Below are positions 9,777 through 18,252 of a stretch of DNA of 64,000 nucleotides, in pieces; within the stretch, counting starts at the first letter, position 1, and each line of letters starts with the position of its first letter. Position numbers and translations under genes: made by a program. The notes beneath the pieces were generated by a model. It saw nothing but the letters and a program-made list of their open reading frames with translations, searched no databases and was not told where the DNA came from. Source of the DNA: Acidocella sp. (GTDB lineage Bacteria; Pseudomonadota; Alphaproteobacteria; Acetobacterales; Acetobacteraceae); the NCBI RefSeq assembly GCF_027352905.1, contig NZ_DAIEIF010000050.1, positions 37,445-101,444 of the forward strand, read 5' to 3'.

Positions 9777-12496
9777 TGCTTACCACGATCCCCCGCGCCA
9801 CGCTTCGCCTGCAATTCAATAAGGAATTCACGCTGGAGCACACGCTCCCGCTCATCCCCTATTTCGCCAAGCTCGGCGTCTCGCATCTCTATGCCTCGCC
9901 TTTGCTCACCGCCCGGCCCGGCTCAATGCATGGTTATGATGTCATGGACCCCGGTTCCATCAATCCGGAACTCGGCGGCCTTCCTGCCCTGCGCCGCCTC
10001 GTCGCGGCCCTGCGCGCGGAACATATGGGCCTGTTGCTAGATATCGTGCCCAACCATATGGGTGTCGGCACGGGCAATGCCTGGTGGCAGGACGTGCTGG
10101 AATTTGGAGAAAAGAGCCGTTACGCGGCGTTTTTCGATATCGACTGGCAAACCGCCGCCCCCTCCCTGCGCGGCAAAATTCTCGCCCCGTTTCTCGAGGC
10201 TCCCTATGGGGAGGTTCTCTCGGCCAGAACGATCAAGCTTCGGCTTGACCAGGAAAAAGGCGGGTTTCACTTTTCCTATTACGAGAATGAATTTCCGCTT
10301 TCACCCGCCAGCACCTCGGTGGTGCTGGGAGAAATTCCCGGCGGCGGGGAGTTGGCGGAGGCTTTCGCCCGGGCGGCGGCCCAGGCCGACCCCGCCGCCG
10401 CGGTCCTTTCCGCCAAACAGGAGATGCGCCGGTTCGCCGCTCAAGCGGTTGCGATCCAGCCCGTGCTCGACGCTCTCTCCGCCCCGGAGCGCCTGGGCGA
10501 ATTGCTGGATCAGCAGCATTACCGCCTCGCCTGGTGGCGCACCGCCGGGGATGAGATCAACTGGCGCCGCTTCTTCGACATCAACACCCTGGCGGGGCTG
10601 CGGGCGGAGCGGCCAGAGGTGTTCGAGGCCAGCCATCGCTTCATTCTCGAGCTTTACGCCGAGGGGCTGATCGACGGCGTGCGCATCGACCATGTGGACG
10701 GGCTGGCAAACCCCGGCGCCTATACACGCAAGCTGCGGCGGGCCATGGCGGCTATGACCAGCCGGCGCCCGGCTGAGGCGGCTCAGGGCGAGCCTTATAT
10801 CGTGGTCGAGAAAATCCTGGGCGCGGACGAAACCCTCGAGCCGAAATGGCGTACCGACGGCACCACCGGTTATGATTTCATGAACGAGGTGGGCGCGCTC
10901 CTCCATGATCCGGAAGGCGCGGGACCGCTCACCGCCGCCTGGGCGCGCCAGACCGGGCGGCCGGGAATTTTCGCGGTGGAGGAGGAACGCGCCCGCCGCC
11001 AGATCCTGCGGGAGAATCTGGCCGCCGAGCTGAATAGCCTGGCTGGGCGCCTGCACGGCATCGCGCAGGGCGACCCCGATACACGGGATTACACGCAGGA
11101 GGCTCTGCGCCGGGGGCTGGAGGAATTGCTCGCGCATTTCCCCGTATATCGCATTTACGCCAGCGCTGCGGGGGGCGGCCCGGCCGATATCCAGCAATTC
11201 GACCGCGCCTTGCAAGAGGCTGAGCGCGCCTGCCGCCACTCGGCGCGGCCTGTTCTGGCCTTGCTGCGCCGCTGGCTGCTGGCGGAGGCGCCGCGCGCCC
11301 TGCCCCCCGGCCCGGCGCGGCAAGAACGCCTGCGGGCGATGCGGGCCTTCCAGCAGCTTTCCGCTCCCACGGCGGCGAAATCCGTGGAGGATACCGCCTT
11401 CTACCGCTTCGGCCGCCTGCTTTCGCGCAATGAGGTGGGGGCCAATCCGGAACAATTCTCCTTAAGCCCCGAGGCGTTTCACGCCGCCATGGCCCGGCGC
11501 GCCGAGACTCTGCCCGGAGCCCTGCTCGCCACCGCCACCCACGACCACAAGCGCGGGGAGGACACGCGCGCCCGCCTCGCCGTCTTGTCGGAAATTCCCG
11601 AGGAATGGGAGCGGGAAACCACGCGCTGGATGAAGCTCAACGCCGGTCTCCGGTCCGGTGCCGCCCCCTGCCCTGCGGATGAGCTGATGTTGTACCAGAT
11701 GATCGTCGCGGGGTGGCCGCTTTCCCTCGCCATCGATGACGGGGCCGGGTTGAAGGCGTATGCGGAGCGCGTCGCCGCCTGGCAGGAGAAATCGCTGCGC
11801 GAGGCCAAGCTCCATACGGATTGGGCCGCGCCGGACGAAGCCTATGAGGCCGCCGCCACCACCTTGTTGCACGCCTGTTTCGATCCCGATCGCCCGGCGC
11901 TCAAGGAGATGGCTACCTTCGCCGCGCGCATCGCCCCGGCGGGCGCCGTCAACGGTCTCGCCCAGACGGTGCTGCGCCTCACCGTGCCGGGCGTGCCGGA
12001 CCTGTATCAAGGGACCGAGTTCTGGGACCAGAGCTTTGTCGACCCGGATAACCGCCGCGCGGTGGATTTCGCGGCCCGCGCCGCCGCCCTTGCCTGTCCG
12101 GAAACCGGCGTGACGGGCTGGCGGACCGGGGCGGTGAAGCAGACGGTGATCGCCCGGTTGCTGGCGGCGCGGCGGGCACTTCCCGCTCTCTTCGCGGCGG
12201 GCGGCTACACGCCATTGCGGGCGCAAGGCCCCCAGGCCGCGCATGTTCTCGCCTTCCGCCGGGATCATGAAGGCCAGTCGCTGGTCGCCGCCGTCACCCG
12301 GCTGGCCGGGCGGCAAGGGCTGCGGGAGCCTTTGCTTCCCGCCTCGTTCTGGCGCGGCACGGCGCTGGAGATCGGCGCGGGCCCATGGCGGGATCGCCTC
12401 ACCGGGCAGGATGTCCAAAAGAATGGTGTCATTCCGCTGGAGACATTGTTCTCCACCCTGCCGGTGGCGGTGCTCGCCCGGCCCGAGAGCGGCTGA
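9773..12496 (+). CDS. treY: Malto-oligosyltrehalose synthase
   Basis: 907 residues from the ATG at 9773, which overlaps the malQ stop (ATGA); a longer upstream in-frame extension lies wholly inside malQ and lacks family similarity. TreY isomerises the reducing end of maltodextrin to a trehalose unit. Motifs are IPRATLRLQFNKEFT at the N-terminus, DIVPNHMGV, the nucleophile region DGVRIDHVDGLANP, IVVEKILGADETL with the catalytic Glu, ATHDHKRGEDTRAR, and the C-terminal TVPGVPDLYQGTEFWD. It is the last gene of the operon; only 82 bases separate it from flagellin, with no clear terminator. Confidence 0.95.
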   Translation: MMLTTIPRATLRLQFNKEFTLEHTLPLIPYFAKLGVSHLYASPLLTARPGSMHGYDVMDPGSINPELGGLPALRRLVAALRAEHMGLLLDIVPNHMGVGTGNAWWQDVLEFGEKSRYAAFFDIDWQTAAPSLRGKILAPFLEAPYGEVLSARTIKLRLDQEKGGFHFSYYENEFPLSPASTSVVLGEIPGGGELAEAFARAAAQADPAAAVLSAKQEMRRFAAQAVAIQPVLDALSAPERLGELLDQQHYRLAWWRTAGDEINWRRFFDINTLAGLRAERPEVFEASHRFILELYAEGLIDGVRIDHVDGLANPGAYTRKLRRAMAAMTSRRPAEAAQGEPYIVVEKILGADETLEPKWRTDGTTGYDFMNEVGALLHDPEGAGPLTAAWARQTGRPGIFAVEEERARRQILRENLAAELNSLAGRLHGIAQGDPDTRDYTQEALRRGLEELLAHFPVYRIYASAAGGGPADIQQFDRALQEAERACRHSARPVLALLRRWLLAEAPRALPPGPARQERLRAMRAFQQLSAPTAAKSVEDTAFYRFGRLLSRNEVGANPEQFSLSPEAFHAAMARRAETLPGALLATATHDHKRGEDTRARLAVLSEIPEEWERETTRWMKLNAGLRSGAAPCPADELMLYQMIVAGWPLSLAIDDGAGLKAYAERVAAWQEKSLREAKLHTDWAAPDEAYEAAATTLLHACFDPDRPALKEMATFAARIAPAGAVNGLAQTVLRLTVPGVPDLYQGTEFWDQSFVDPDNRRAVDFAARAAALACPETGVTGWRTGAVKQTVIARLLAARRALPALFAAGGYTPLRAQGPQAAHVLAFRRDHEGQSLVAAVTRLAGRQGLREPLLPASFWRGTALEIGAGPWRDRLTGQDVQKNGVIPLETLFSTLPVAVLARPESG

Positions 12497-12518
12497 TACA
12501 ATTTTTCAGGCGGTCACG

Positions 12519-12545
12519 AAAACTTTTCAACCGGAGGGCGAATGT
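12519..12545 (+). promoter_or_regulatory. Candidate sigma-28 (FliA) promoter of flagellin
   Basis: AAAACTTT (12519-12526), an 11-base spacer, then GCGAATGT (12538-12545). The enterobacterial FliA consensus is TAAAGTTT-N11-GCCGATAA, so the spacing is exact and 6 of 8 positions match on the left and 5 of 8 on the right. It lies 34 bases before the flagellin ATG. A FlgM-type anti-sigma factor is encoded in the same cluster, which supports sigma-28 control. A small inverted repeat (GGGGT/ACCCC, 12547-12562) follows. The promoter has no experimental support. Confidence 0.45.
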
Positions 12546-12578
12546 AGGGGTACGGCAACCCCAACCAAGGAGATTTTC

Positions 12579-14081
12579 ATGTCCGCCGTCGGCTCCATCA
12601 TGACCAATACCGGGGCGCTGCAAGCGCTCAACGCCATCGCCCAGACCTCCAACATCACCAGCAGCCTGCAGAACCAGCTGGCCAGCGGCCTGTCCATCAA
12701 CTCCCCCGCCGATAACCCGGCCGGGTATATCACCGCCCAGGGCTTCACTTCGCAGTTGAACGGGTTGAGCCAGGCCACCTCCAACGCCAATCAAGCCGTC
12801 TCGCTGCTGCAGACCGCGCAGGGCGCCATCGGCCAGCAGATCGGCATCGCCCAGCAGCTCAACTCCATCGCCGTACAGGCGGCCAACGGCACGCAGACCC
12901 CGGCCGAGGCGCAGTCCCTGCAGACCCTGGCGGGGCAGCTGACCAGCCAGATCAGCACCATCTCCAAGCAGACCCAATTCAATAACATCAATCTGCTCGA
13001 CGGCACCTTCAACGGGGTGCAGTTTCAGGTTGGCGCCAATGAAGGGCAGACGACGACCCTGACCATCGGCAGCACCGATGCCAGTAAGATCGGCATGTGG
13101 CACTCCTCCGCACTTGCTACAACTTATAAAGGAACGAATGGCAGTGCCAAAGATGGGGCCTTCGGCAGCGGCGCGGTAACGGTAGCGACCACAGGCGCGG
13201 CGTTCGCCGCCGGCTCCGCCACCATCACCGGCGCCAATGGCGGTACCCAGAAAGTGGCATCCACAGCCGGAGAATCCGCCGCCTCGCTCGCCTCCGCCAT
13301 CAACACTCTGTCCAACCAAGGTGGTGTCCAGGCCCAGGCCTACACCAAGGCAACCTTCAAACTTACCGCCGGCTCTTCCAATCAGCAATATTCCTTTAGC
13401 ATCCAGGCGGCAAAGGGGAGCGCCGCCGGCAGCGCGATCGGCACGAAACAGACGATCGTCGCTTCCTCCGCGGCGGGGGTGGTCTCAGAAATCAACAGCC
13501 AAACCTCGACCAGCGGCATCACCGCCGCCCTCGACAAAAATGGCAATCTCGTGCTGACCCAGGCGGCCGGTCAGAACATCAACATCACGGGCGTCAGCTC
13601 GGGTAGTTTGACGCAAGTGAAAGCGGACGGCACCGCCGTTGCTGGCGTTACGCTGAGCTCCACTAATGCCGCTGGCGTCATTCAAGGGCAAGTGCAGCTG
13701 CAATCTTCCGGGGCCTTCTCGGTCAGCAATGGCTCCGCCATCGGCGTTAAAGGAAATTCGGGCCTGGCCGATCTCGCCGACATCAATGTCTCCAACACCG
13801 ACGGCGCCAACGCGGCGATCAACGTGGTTAAATACGCCCTCGCCGCGCTTAATAACGCGGGGGGCAATCTGGGCGCGGTCCAGCAGGGACTCACGGCCAA
13901 CATCAACAACATGAACACCTCCAGCCAGAACATCACCACCGCGCTCGGCGTCGTGCAGGATGCCAATATCCCGCAGGTGAGCACGCAGCTGACCCAGCAG
14001 GAGATCAAGGCGCAGTCCGGCGTGGCGGCGCTCAAATCCTCCACCCAGTTGCAGCAGGCCTATCTTTCCCTCCTGCCGTAA
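12579..14081 (+). CDS. fliC: Flagellin
   Basis: 500 residues from the ATG at 12579, preceded by AAGGAGA at 12567-12573; the frame stays open upstream into treY, but the conserved flagellin N-terminus begins here. The N-terminal D0/D1 helices (TNTGALQALNAIAQTS, LASGLSINSPADNPAGY, QFNNINLLDG) and the C-terminal helix (QEIKAQSGVAALKSSTQLQQAYLSLL) are conserved. The middle, about residues 180-400, is variable and rich in Ala, Ser, Thr and Gly, forming the exposed D2/D3 part. It is secreted by the flagellar type III system and has no signal peptide. It is the first gene of a fliC-fliD-fliS-flgM-flgN module. Confidence 0.93.
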   Translation: MSAVGSIMTNTGALQALNAIAQTSNITSSLQNQLASGLSINSPADNPAGYITAQGFTSQLNGLSQATSNANQAVSLLQTAQGAIGQQIGIAQQLNSIAVQAANGTQTPAEAQSLQTLAGQLTSQISTISKQTQFNNINLLDGTFNGVQFQVGANEGQTTTLTIGSTDASKIGMWHSSALATTYKGTNGSAKDGAFGSGAVTVATTGAAFAAGSATITGANGGTQKVASTAGESAASLASAINTLSNQGGVQAQAYTKATFKLTAGSSNQQYSFSIQAAKGSAAGSAIGTKQTIVASSAAGVVSEINSQTSTSGITAALDKNGNLVLTQAAGQNINITGVSSGSLTQVKADGTAVAGVTLSSTNAAGVIQGQVQLQSSGAFSVSNGSAIGVKGNSGLADLADINVSNTDGANAAINVVKYALAALNNAGGNLGAVQQGLTANINNMNTSSQNITTALGVVQDANIPQVSTQLTQQEIKAQSGVAALKSSTQLQQAYLSLLP

Positions 14082-14094
14082 GGGTTTGGTAACC

Positions 14095-14121
14095 GGACCG
14101 GGGCTTAAATGGCCCCGGTCC
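14095..14121 (+). terminator. Strong hairpin between fliC and fliD
   Basis: A perfect 10-bp inverted repeat, GGACCGGGGC (14095-14104) and GCCCCGGTCC (14112-14121), with a 7-base loop, begins 13 bases after the fliC stop. There is no proper T tract, so it could be a partial terminator or an mRNA-stabilising 3' structure that keeps flagellin transcript far above that of the cap and chaperone genes. Confidence 0.6.
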
Positions 14122-14150
14122 ATCGCTTCATCCTTGTCTCCAGGTGCGTC

Positions 14151-15536
14151 ATGACGTCCTCCGTATCCGCCCTCTCCTCCTCCGCGATCACCGCGCAGCT
14201 TACCACGGTGGCGCAGCGGCTTCAGGCGCCCATCACCAACCTGCAAAACGAGGTCACTTCGGATAAGGCGCTGATCTCCGCCTGGGGCAGCATCGCCGGG
14301 GCGATGTCCAGCCTGTCGGACAGTCTCGGCAATCTCAAGGATATCAGCACGATCAACAGCCGGGCCGTTATCTCCAGCAACACCGCCACCGCCACCGCCA
14401 CCGTGGACAACACCGCCGCCACTGGCAATTACAACCTCACCAATATCGCCCTCGCCAAAGGGCAGGAGATTTATTCCGGCCTGCTCGGCTCGGCCAACGC
14501 CACCCTTTCCGGCGGGGCGGGCCAACTCGCCATCACCCTGGCCGGCGGCGGGAGCGAAACCATCTCCCTCGGCTCGGGCAGCCTGACGCTAAACAATGTG
14601 GCGGCGGCGATCAATCATCAAGCGGGCGGGGTGAAAGCCTCGGTCATCAGCAGCACCGGCGGCGCGCGCCTGGTTTTGCAAAGCAGCGGCACCGGCAGCG
14701 GCGCCGCCTTCTCCGTCTCCGGCACCGGCGCGCTGGCCCAGTTTTCCTATAGCAGCGCCACACCCGGCAGCGAAATTCTGGCGCGAACGGCGAGCAACGC
14801 CACGCTTAGTCTCAACGGCGTGCCAGTGACCAGCGCCACCAACACGCTGGACTCCGCCGTCGCCGGCGTCACCATCACCCTCGCCGGCTCCGGCAATGCC
14901 GATATCTCCATAAATTCCTCCCCCGCCGGCTTGTCGGGCGACGTGTCCCAGGTCGCCACCAGCCTCAACGCGGCGCTGGCCGCCATCTCGGCGCAGACCA
15001 AATACATTCCCGCCAAAACCGGCGCTTCGGCCTCTTCCGCCCAGGCCGGGCTATTGCTGGGCAATTTCTCCGCCACCAATCTCCGCAACAAGCTGATGAG
15101 CAGTGTCAGCACCCTCCAGGCCAGCGGCCTCAGCGCCAACGCCATCGGCCTTTCCATCACCAGCTCTGGCGCGGTCAAATTCAACAGCAGCTCTTTTTCC
15201 ACCGCCTATGCGCAGAATCCCGACGGTGTCGGCAAGCTCATTTCCAAACTCTACACCAGCCTCCACGCCATCGCGGCGAGCGCCACGGGCGCCTCCAGCG
15301 CCGATTCGATCACCGGCACCAGCGTCACCGGCTTCATCACCGCGCAAACCAATTCCCTGAACGCTTCAATCAATTCCATCGAGCAGCAAATCACGCTGCT
15401 GACCAAGCAAAGCTCCGCGACGTTGCGGGCGTTATCCGCCCAGTACACCTCGGCGGTCAGCAAGCAGAGCTCGGCGAGCGTCACCAAGGCCTATCTCAGC
15501 ATTTTCCTCGGTTCTTCCTCCAAAGGTTCGGGTTAA
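14151..15536 (+). CDS. fliD: Flagellar hook-associated protein 2 (filament cap)
   Basis: 461 residues from the ATG at 14151; an earlier in-frame ATG at 14109 sits in the downstream arm of the fliC hairpin and is less likely. FliD caps the growing filament and folds exported flagellin. The N-terminal FliD_N region is seen (LTTVAQRLQAPITNLQNEVTS), and the C-terminal FliD_C region with coiled coil covers about residues 270-455 (NLRNKLMSSVSTL, then FITAQTNSLNASINSIEQQ). The composition is very rich in Ala, Ser and Thr. It lies between flagellin and FliS as in many bacteria. The annotation rests on terminal-region similarity and context. Confidence 0.88.
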   Translation: MTSSVSALSSSAITAQLTTVAQRLQAPITNLQNEVTSDKALISAWGSIAGAMSSLSDSLGNLKDISTINSRAVISSNTATATATVDNTAATGNYNLTNIALAKGQEIYSGLLGSANATLSGGAGQLAITLAGGGSETISLGSGSLTLNNVAAAINHQAGGVKASVISSTGGARLVLQSSGTGSGAAFSVSGTGALAQFSYSSATPGSEILARTASNATLSLNGVPVTSATNTLDSAVAGVTITLAGSGNADISINSSPAGLSGDVSQVATSLNAALAAISAQTKYIPAKTGASASSAQAGLLLGNFSATNLRNKLMSSVSTLQASGLSANAIGLSITSSGAVKFNSSSFSTAYAQNPDGVGKLISKLYTSLHAIAASATGASSADSITGTSVTGFITAQTNSLNASINSIEQQITLLTKQSSATLRALSAQYTSAVSKQSSASVTKAYLSIFLGSSSKGSG

Positions 15537-15539
15537 ACC

Positions 15540-15941
15540 ATGAGCGGCATGGACGATATCACCCTCACCTATCGCGCCGCCATGTTCGACGGCGAGCCCG
15601 GCCTGCATTGGCTGCGCCCTGGCTGGCGGGCGCTGCGCCAATATGGGCAGCGCGCCCGCTTGGCGATCGAGGCGAATGATCCCGCCACCAAGGCGCTGAT
15701 GATCTCCCGCGCCGATGAGCTGCTCACTCTGCTTTCTGGCATCATCGCCGATGATAAAGGCGCCGCCCTGGGTTCGGCCCTGGGTACGGTCTATGCCGCT
15801 CTGCGCTTTACCCTACTGCGCGCCAACGCGGAAAACAGCGTGGAGGCCCTGCGGGATTACGACGCCGCGCTGACGCTGCTCTGCCGGGAAACCGGCGCCT
15901 CCCCTGAACATGAAATTTCTGCCAAAATGGTGGCCGCATGA
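15540..15941 (+). CDS. fliS: Flagellar export chaperone FliS-like
   Basis: 133 residues, helical throughout. FliS binds the C-terminal disordered helix of flagellin in the cytosol and prevents premature polymerisation. The segment from about residue 35 (RARLAIEANDPATKALMISRADELLTLLSG) and the later ALGTVYAALRFTLLRAN followed by a final helix reproduce the FliS helical-bundle pattern; identity is too low to judge further by eye. It starts three bases after the fliD stop and overlaps flgM by ATGA. The position directly after fliD supports the call. Confidence 0.75.
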   Translation: MSGMDDITLTYRAAMFDGEPGLHWLRPGWRALRQYGQRARLAIEANDPATKALMISRADELLTLLSGIIADDKGAALGSALGTVYAALRFTLLRANAENSVEALRDYDAALTLLCRETGASPEHEISAKMVAA

Positions 15942-16246
15942 GTAATACGATACAAAAATTCACCTCCGGTGCGGCGGCGGAAGGTCCCGGCGCCGCGGCC
16001 AAACCGCAGGCGGCGCAGGATATGAGCAAGACCACCCCGGCGGTGCCACCCCAAACCGATAGCGTTACGCTCAGCAACGCCGCCCAGGCCAGCACCGCCC
16101 TGCTCGCGGCGGCGCGCGACGCATCCGGCATAGACCAGCCGAATGTGGCGGCCATCAAATCCGCTTTGGCCAATGGCAGCTATAACGTGTCGCCCGAGAC
16201 ACTGGCTCAGGCGATCTCCACGGTTCTGCGCGAGACCCAGGCGTGA
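15938..16246 (+). CDS. flgM: Anti-sigma-28 factor FlgM-like
   Basis: 102 residues. The first half is a disordered, Ala/Pro-rich tail. The C-terminal half holds the FlgM signature: DSVTLSNAAQ, then IDQPNVAAIKSALANGSYNVSPETLAQAIS. FlgM holds sigma-28 inactive until the hook is complete and is then exported. It overlaps both neighbours by 4 bases (ATGA with fliS, GTGA with flgN). Its co-location with flagellin fits control of the sigma-28-like promoter at 12519-12545. The sigma factor itself is not in the window. Confidence 0.82.
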   Translation: MSNTIQKFTSGAAAEGPGAAAKPQAAQDMSKTTPAVPPQTDSVTLSNAAQASTALLAAARDASGIDQPNVAAIKSALANGSYNVSPETLAQAISTVLRETQA

Positions 16247-16713
16247 CCGTTTCAGGCAGCTTCCGGCCGGTGCCGCTCCCAAAAATTGAGGACTCACCGC
16301 CGGTCGGCGAGTTGCTGCGCCATGGACTCGAGCTCGTCGAGGATCTGACGTGCAAGCTGCAATCCTTGGATTCGCTGCTACTAACCGGCAAGCCCAACGA
16401 AATATCAGAGGCGTCGGCCCATGTGGAGGCCGCCCTCAATGCCGCCGCCCCATCCTTCGCCCAGATCGCGGAGGCGCTGGGCCTGCTTGGCGTCTCCAAC
16501 CTCGCCGCGGCGGCGGCGCAGCTCCGCCATATCGAGCAGACGGACGCCGCCGCCCTGGCCGAGGCCCTGCGCGGCGCCCTCTCTCGCTTCGCCAAGCGCT
16601 CCGTCACCGCCAATCGGCGCGCCCAGCAACTCAACCGGGGTCTCAGCGCCGCTTTGCGCGGTCTTCAGGCTTTAGGGGTGCAAGAAGCCGGCCGGCTCAT
16701 CGCGGAAGCCTGA
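16243..16713 (+). CDS. Probable FlgN-type flagellar chaperone
   Basis: 156 residues beginning at GTG 16243, overlapping the flgM stop. The protein is almost entirely helical (LLRHGLELVEDLTCKLQSLDSLL; EISEASAHVEAALNAAAPSFAQIAEAL), the pattern of FlgN, the export chaperone for the hook-filament junction proteins FlgK and FlgL. FlgN commonly follows flgM. Direct sequence similarity is weak, so the call depends mainly on gene order and predicted fold; a different flagellar accessory protein is possible. Confidence 0.5.
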   Translation: MTVSGSFRPVPLPKIEDSPPVGELLRHGLELVEDLTCKLQSLDSLLLTGKPNEISEASAHVEAALNAAAPSFAQIAEALGLLGVSNLAAAAAQLRHIEQTDAAALAEALRGALSRFAKRSVTANRRAQQLNRGLSAALRGLQALGVQEAGRLIAEA

Positions 16714-16721
16714 ATAAGGCA

Positions 16722-16751
16722 AAGCGCCAACGGCAAGGCCAATGGGCGCTT
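16722..16751. terminator. Hairpin between convergent flgN and rpmE
   Basis: The inverted repeat AAGCGCC (16722-16728) and GGCGCTT (16745-16751) lies in the short convergent gap after flgN and before the rpmE stop. It has no T tract on either strand and may serve both operons. Confidence 0.35.
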
Positions 16752-16774
16752 CAGGGGGAGAACCCAGGGGCGAA

Positions 16775-17002
16775 TCAGCCCTTGCGCAGACCAATCCCGG
16801 CGAATTTCTTGTTGAATTTGGCGACCTGGCCGCCCGTATCGACGATGCGCTGCTGGCCGGTCCAGGCGGGGTGGGATTTCGGATCGATGTCCAGCCGCAA
16901 CGTGTCACCCGGCTTGCCCATGCAGGAGCGGGTTTTGAATTCCGTGCCATCCGTCATGATGACGGTGATCTCGTGGTAATCCGGATGAATATTGGCCTTC
17001 AC
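16775..17002 (-). CDS. rpmE: 50S ribosomal protein L31
   Basis: 75 residues from a GTG at 17002, preceded by GGAG. The start [18 protein letters not shown] and the region [25 protein letters not shown] are diagnostic of bL31. Only one cysteine is visible (RSCMGKPG), so this is the zinc-independent (C-minus) form usual in alphaproteobacteria. The frame is open upstream to 17257, but those residues are not part of L31. It is transcribed towards the flagellar cluster. Confidence 0.96.
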   Translation of the reverse strand: MKANIHPDYHEITVIMTDGTEFKTRSCMGKPGDTLRLDIDPKSHPAWTGQQRIVDTGGQVAKFNKKFAGIGLRKG

Positions 17003-17145
17003 CGCGCGTCTCCATGCAAAACAGCCGCCGATCCCGACCGGCGGCGCGAAAGATGGCTGACTTAAGCCGGAGCGGGGATAAAAGCAAGGCTCGGCTTGGA
17101 TAAACCCCCATATGGCTGGCTTAAAGCTGAATTCCCGTTTAAGTT

Positions 17146-18201
17146 GTGGGCATGCAACGCATGCGGAGCTTGGATGGGGTGAGGGGGCTGCTGGCTGTCT
17201 ACGTCCTGCTCGGCCACGCCATGCCTTTGACCATGGCGCCGCCCTGGCTCGGCGCACTCTGCGCCCACGGGCAGGCGGCGGTGGATCTCTTCTTTTGTCT
17301 CAGCGGCTTCGTCATCGCCGGCTCGCTGGAGCGCCATAACGGCCGCTTTTTCCCTTTCATGGCGGCGCGGGCGCGGCGGCTGCTGCCGGTTTATATCCTC
17401 GCCCTCGGTTTCGCCCTGCTGGCCGCCTGCCAGGGCGACCCTCTGCCCCGCCTGCCCTGGCGGCAGGAATCGGCGTGGGAAATCTTTGCCCCCACCTTGC
17501 CCGCCCCCCTTTGGCCGCATCTGCTGGCGCATCTCACTTTGCTGCACGGCGCATTACCACAAAGCTGGCTCCCTTATGGCTGGATGACGATCCTCGGCCC
17601 TGCCTGGTCCCTTTCCACCGAATGGCAATTCTACCTGGTCATCGCGCTTATCTCGCCGCGCCGGTTGGAGAGCTTCTCTTTGGCCCTGCTGGGCGCGGCC
17701 TTTCTGTATCAGGCCCTTCCCCATGGCGGGTTTTCACGCGCCTTCTTGCCGGACGCGGCGGGCTGGTTCGCGCTCGGCATCGCCAGCCGCGCCTGGGTGC
17801 TGGCGGGCCGTCCCGGCCCGTTTCTGCTGGCACTGGCGGCACTATGCGTTCTCGCTTCACTCACCGCCCCAGCCAAGAGCCTTACGGCATTGGCCTGGGC
17901 CGGGTTGATGCTCGGCCAGCGCCAGGGCTGGACCAAGACCCTGGCCGCACGCCCCTTGCTGTATCTCGGGGCGATCTCTTATCCGCTTTATCTAATGAAC
18001 GAGCCGGTCGAGCGTTTGGCCGCGCTCTGGCTCGCGCCGCGCATGGCGGGGAATGCGCTAGGGTTCAGCCTCATTTTCCTGCCTTTGACGCTTTTGGTCT
18101 CTCTGGCATTGGCGGCCCTGCTGCATCACGCCATCGAGCGCCCTTTGCTGCGGCGCAAGACGGCCCCCCGCCTCCCCGCCCCGGCCCTGAGCGGTCTTTG
18201 A
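17146..18201 (+). CDS. Acyltransferase 3 family membrane protein
   Basis: 351 residues; GTG at 17146 or ATG at 17152 are both possible starts. The N-terminus [19 protein letters not shown] carries the Arg and His of the OafA/YrhL-type acyltransferase 3 fold, followed by [12 protein letters not shown] and [15 protein letters not shown]. About ten hydrophobic segments span the whole chain. These inner-membrane enzymes O-acylate exopolysaccharide, lipopolysaccharide or other glycans; the substrate cannot be read from the sequence. It ends in an Arg/Pro-rich tail. No glycan gene cluster surrounds it. Confidence 0.88.
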   Translation: MGMQRMRSLDGVRGLLAVYVLLGHAMPLTMAPPWLGALCAHGQAAVDLFFCLSGFVIAGSLERHNGRFFPFMAARARRLLPVYILALGFALLAACQGDPLPRLPWRQESAWEIFAPTLPAPLWPHLLAHLTLLHGALPQSWLPYGWMTILGPAWSLSTEWQFYLVIALISPRRLESFSLALLGAAFLYQALPHGGFSRAFLPDAAGWFALGIASRAWVLAGRPGPFLLALAALCVLASLTAPAKSLTALAWAGLMLGQRQGWTKTLAARPLLYLGAISYPLYLMNEPVERLAALWLAPRMAGNALGFSLIFLPLTLLVSLALAALLHHAIERPLLRRKTAPRLPAPALSGL

Positions 18202-18252
18202 CGGGGCCGTCGCTCCGCGCGAGAGTATAGAGCCATTCCTGAAAGGCCTCTC

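Noticed and set aside
17054..17124. Two similar blocks ATGGCTGACTTAA and ATGGCTGGCTTAA, 58 bases apart upstream of rpmE
   Set aside because: Only two imperfect copies, not symmetric and with no known regulator. Probably coincidence.
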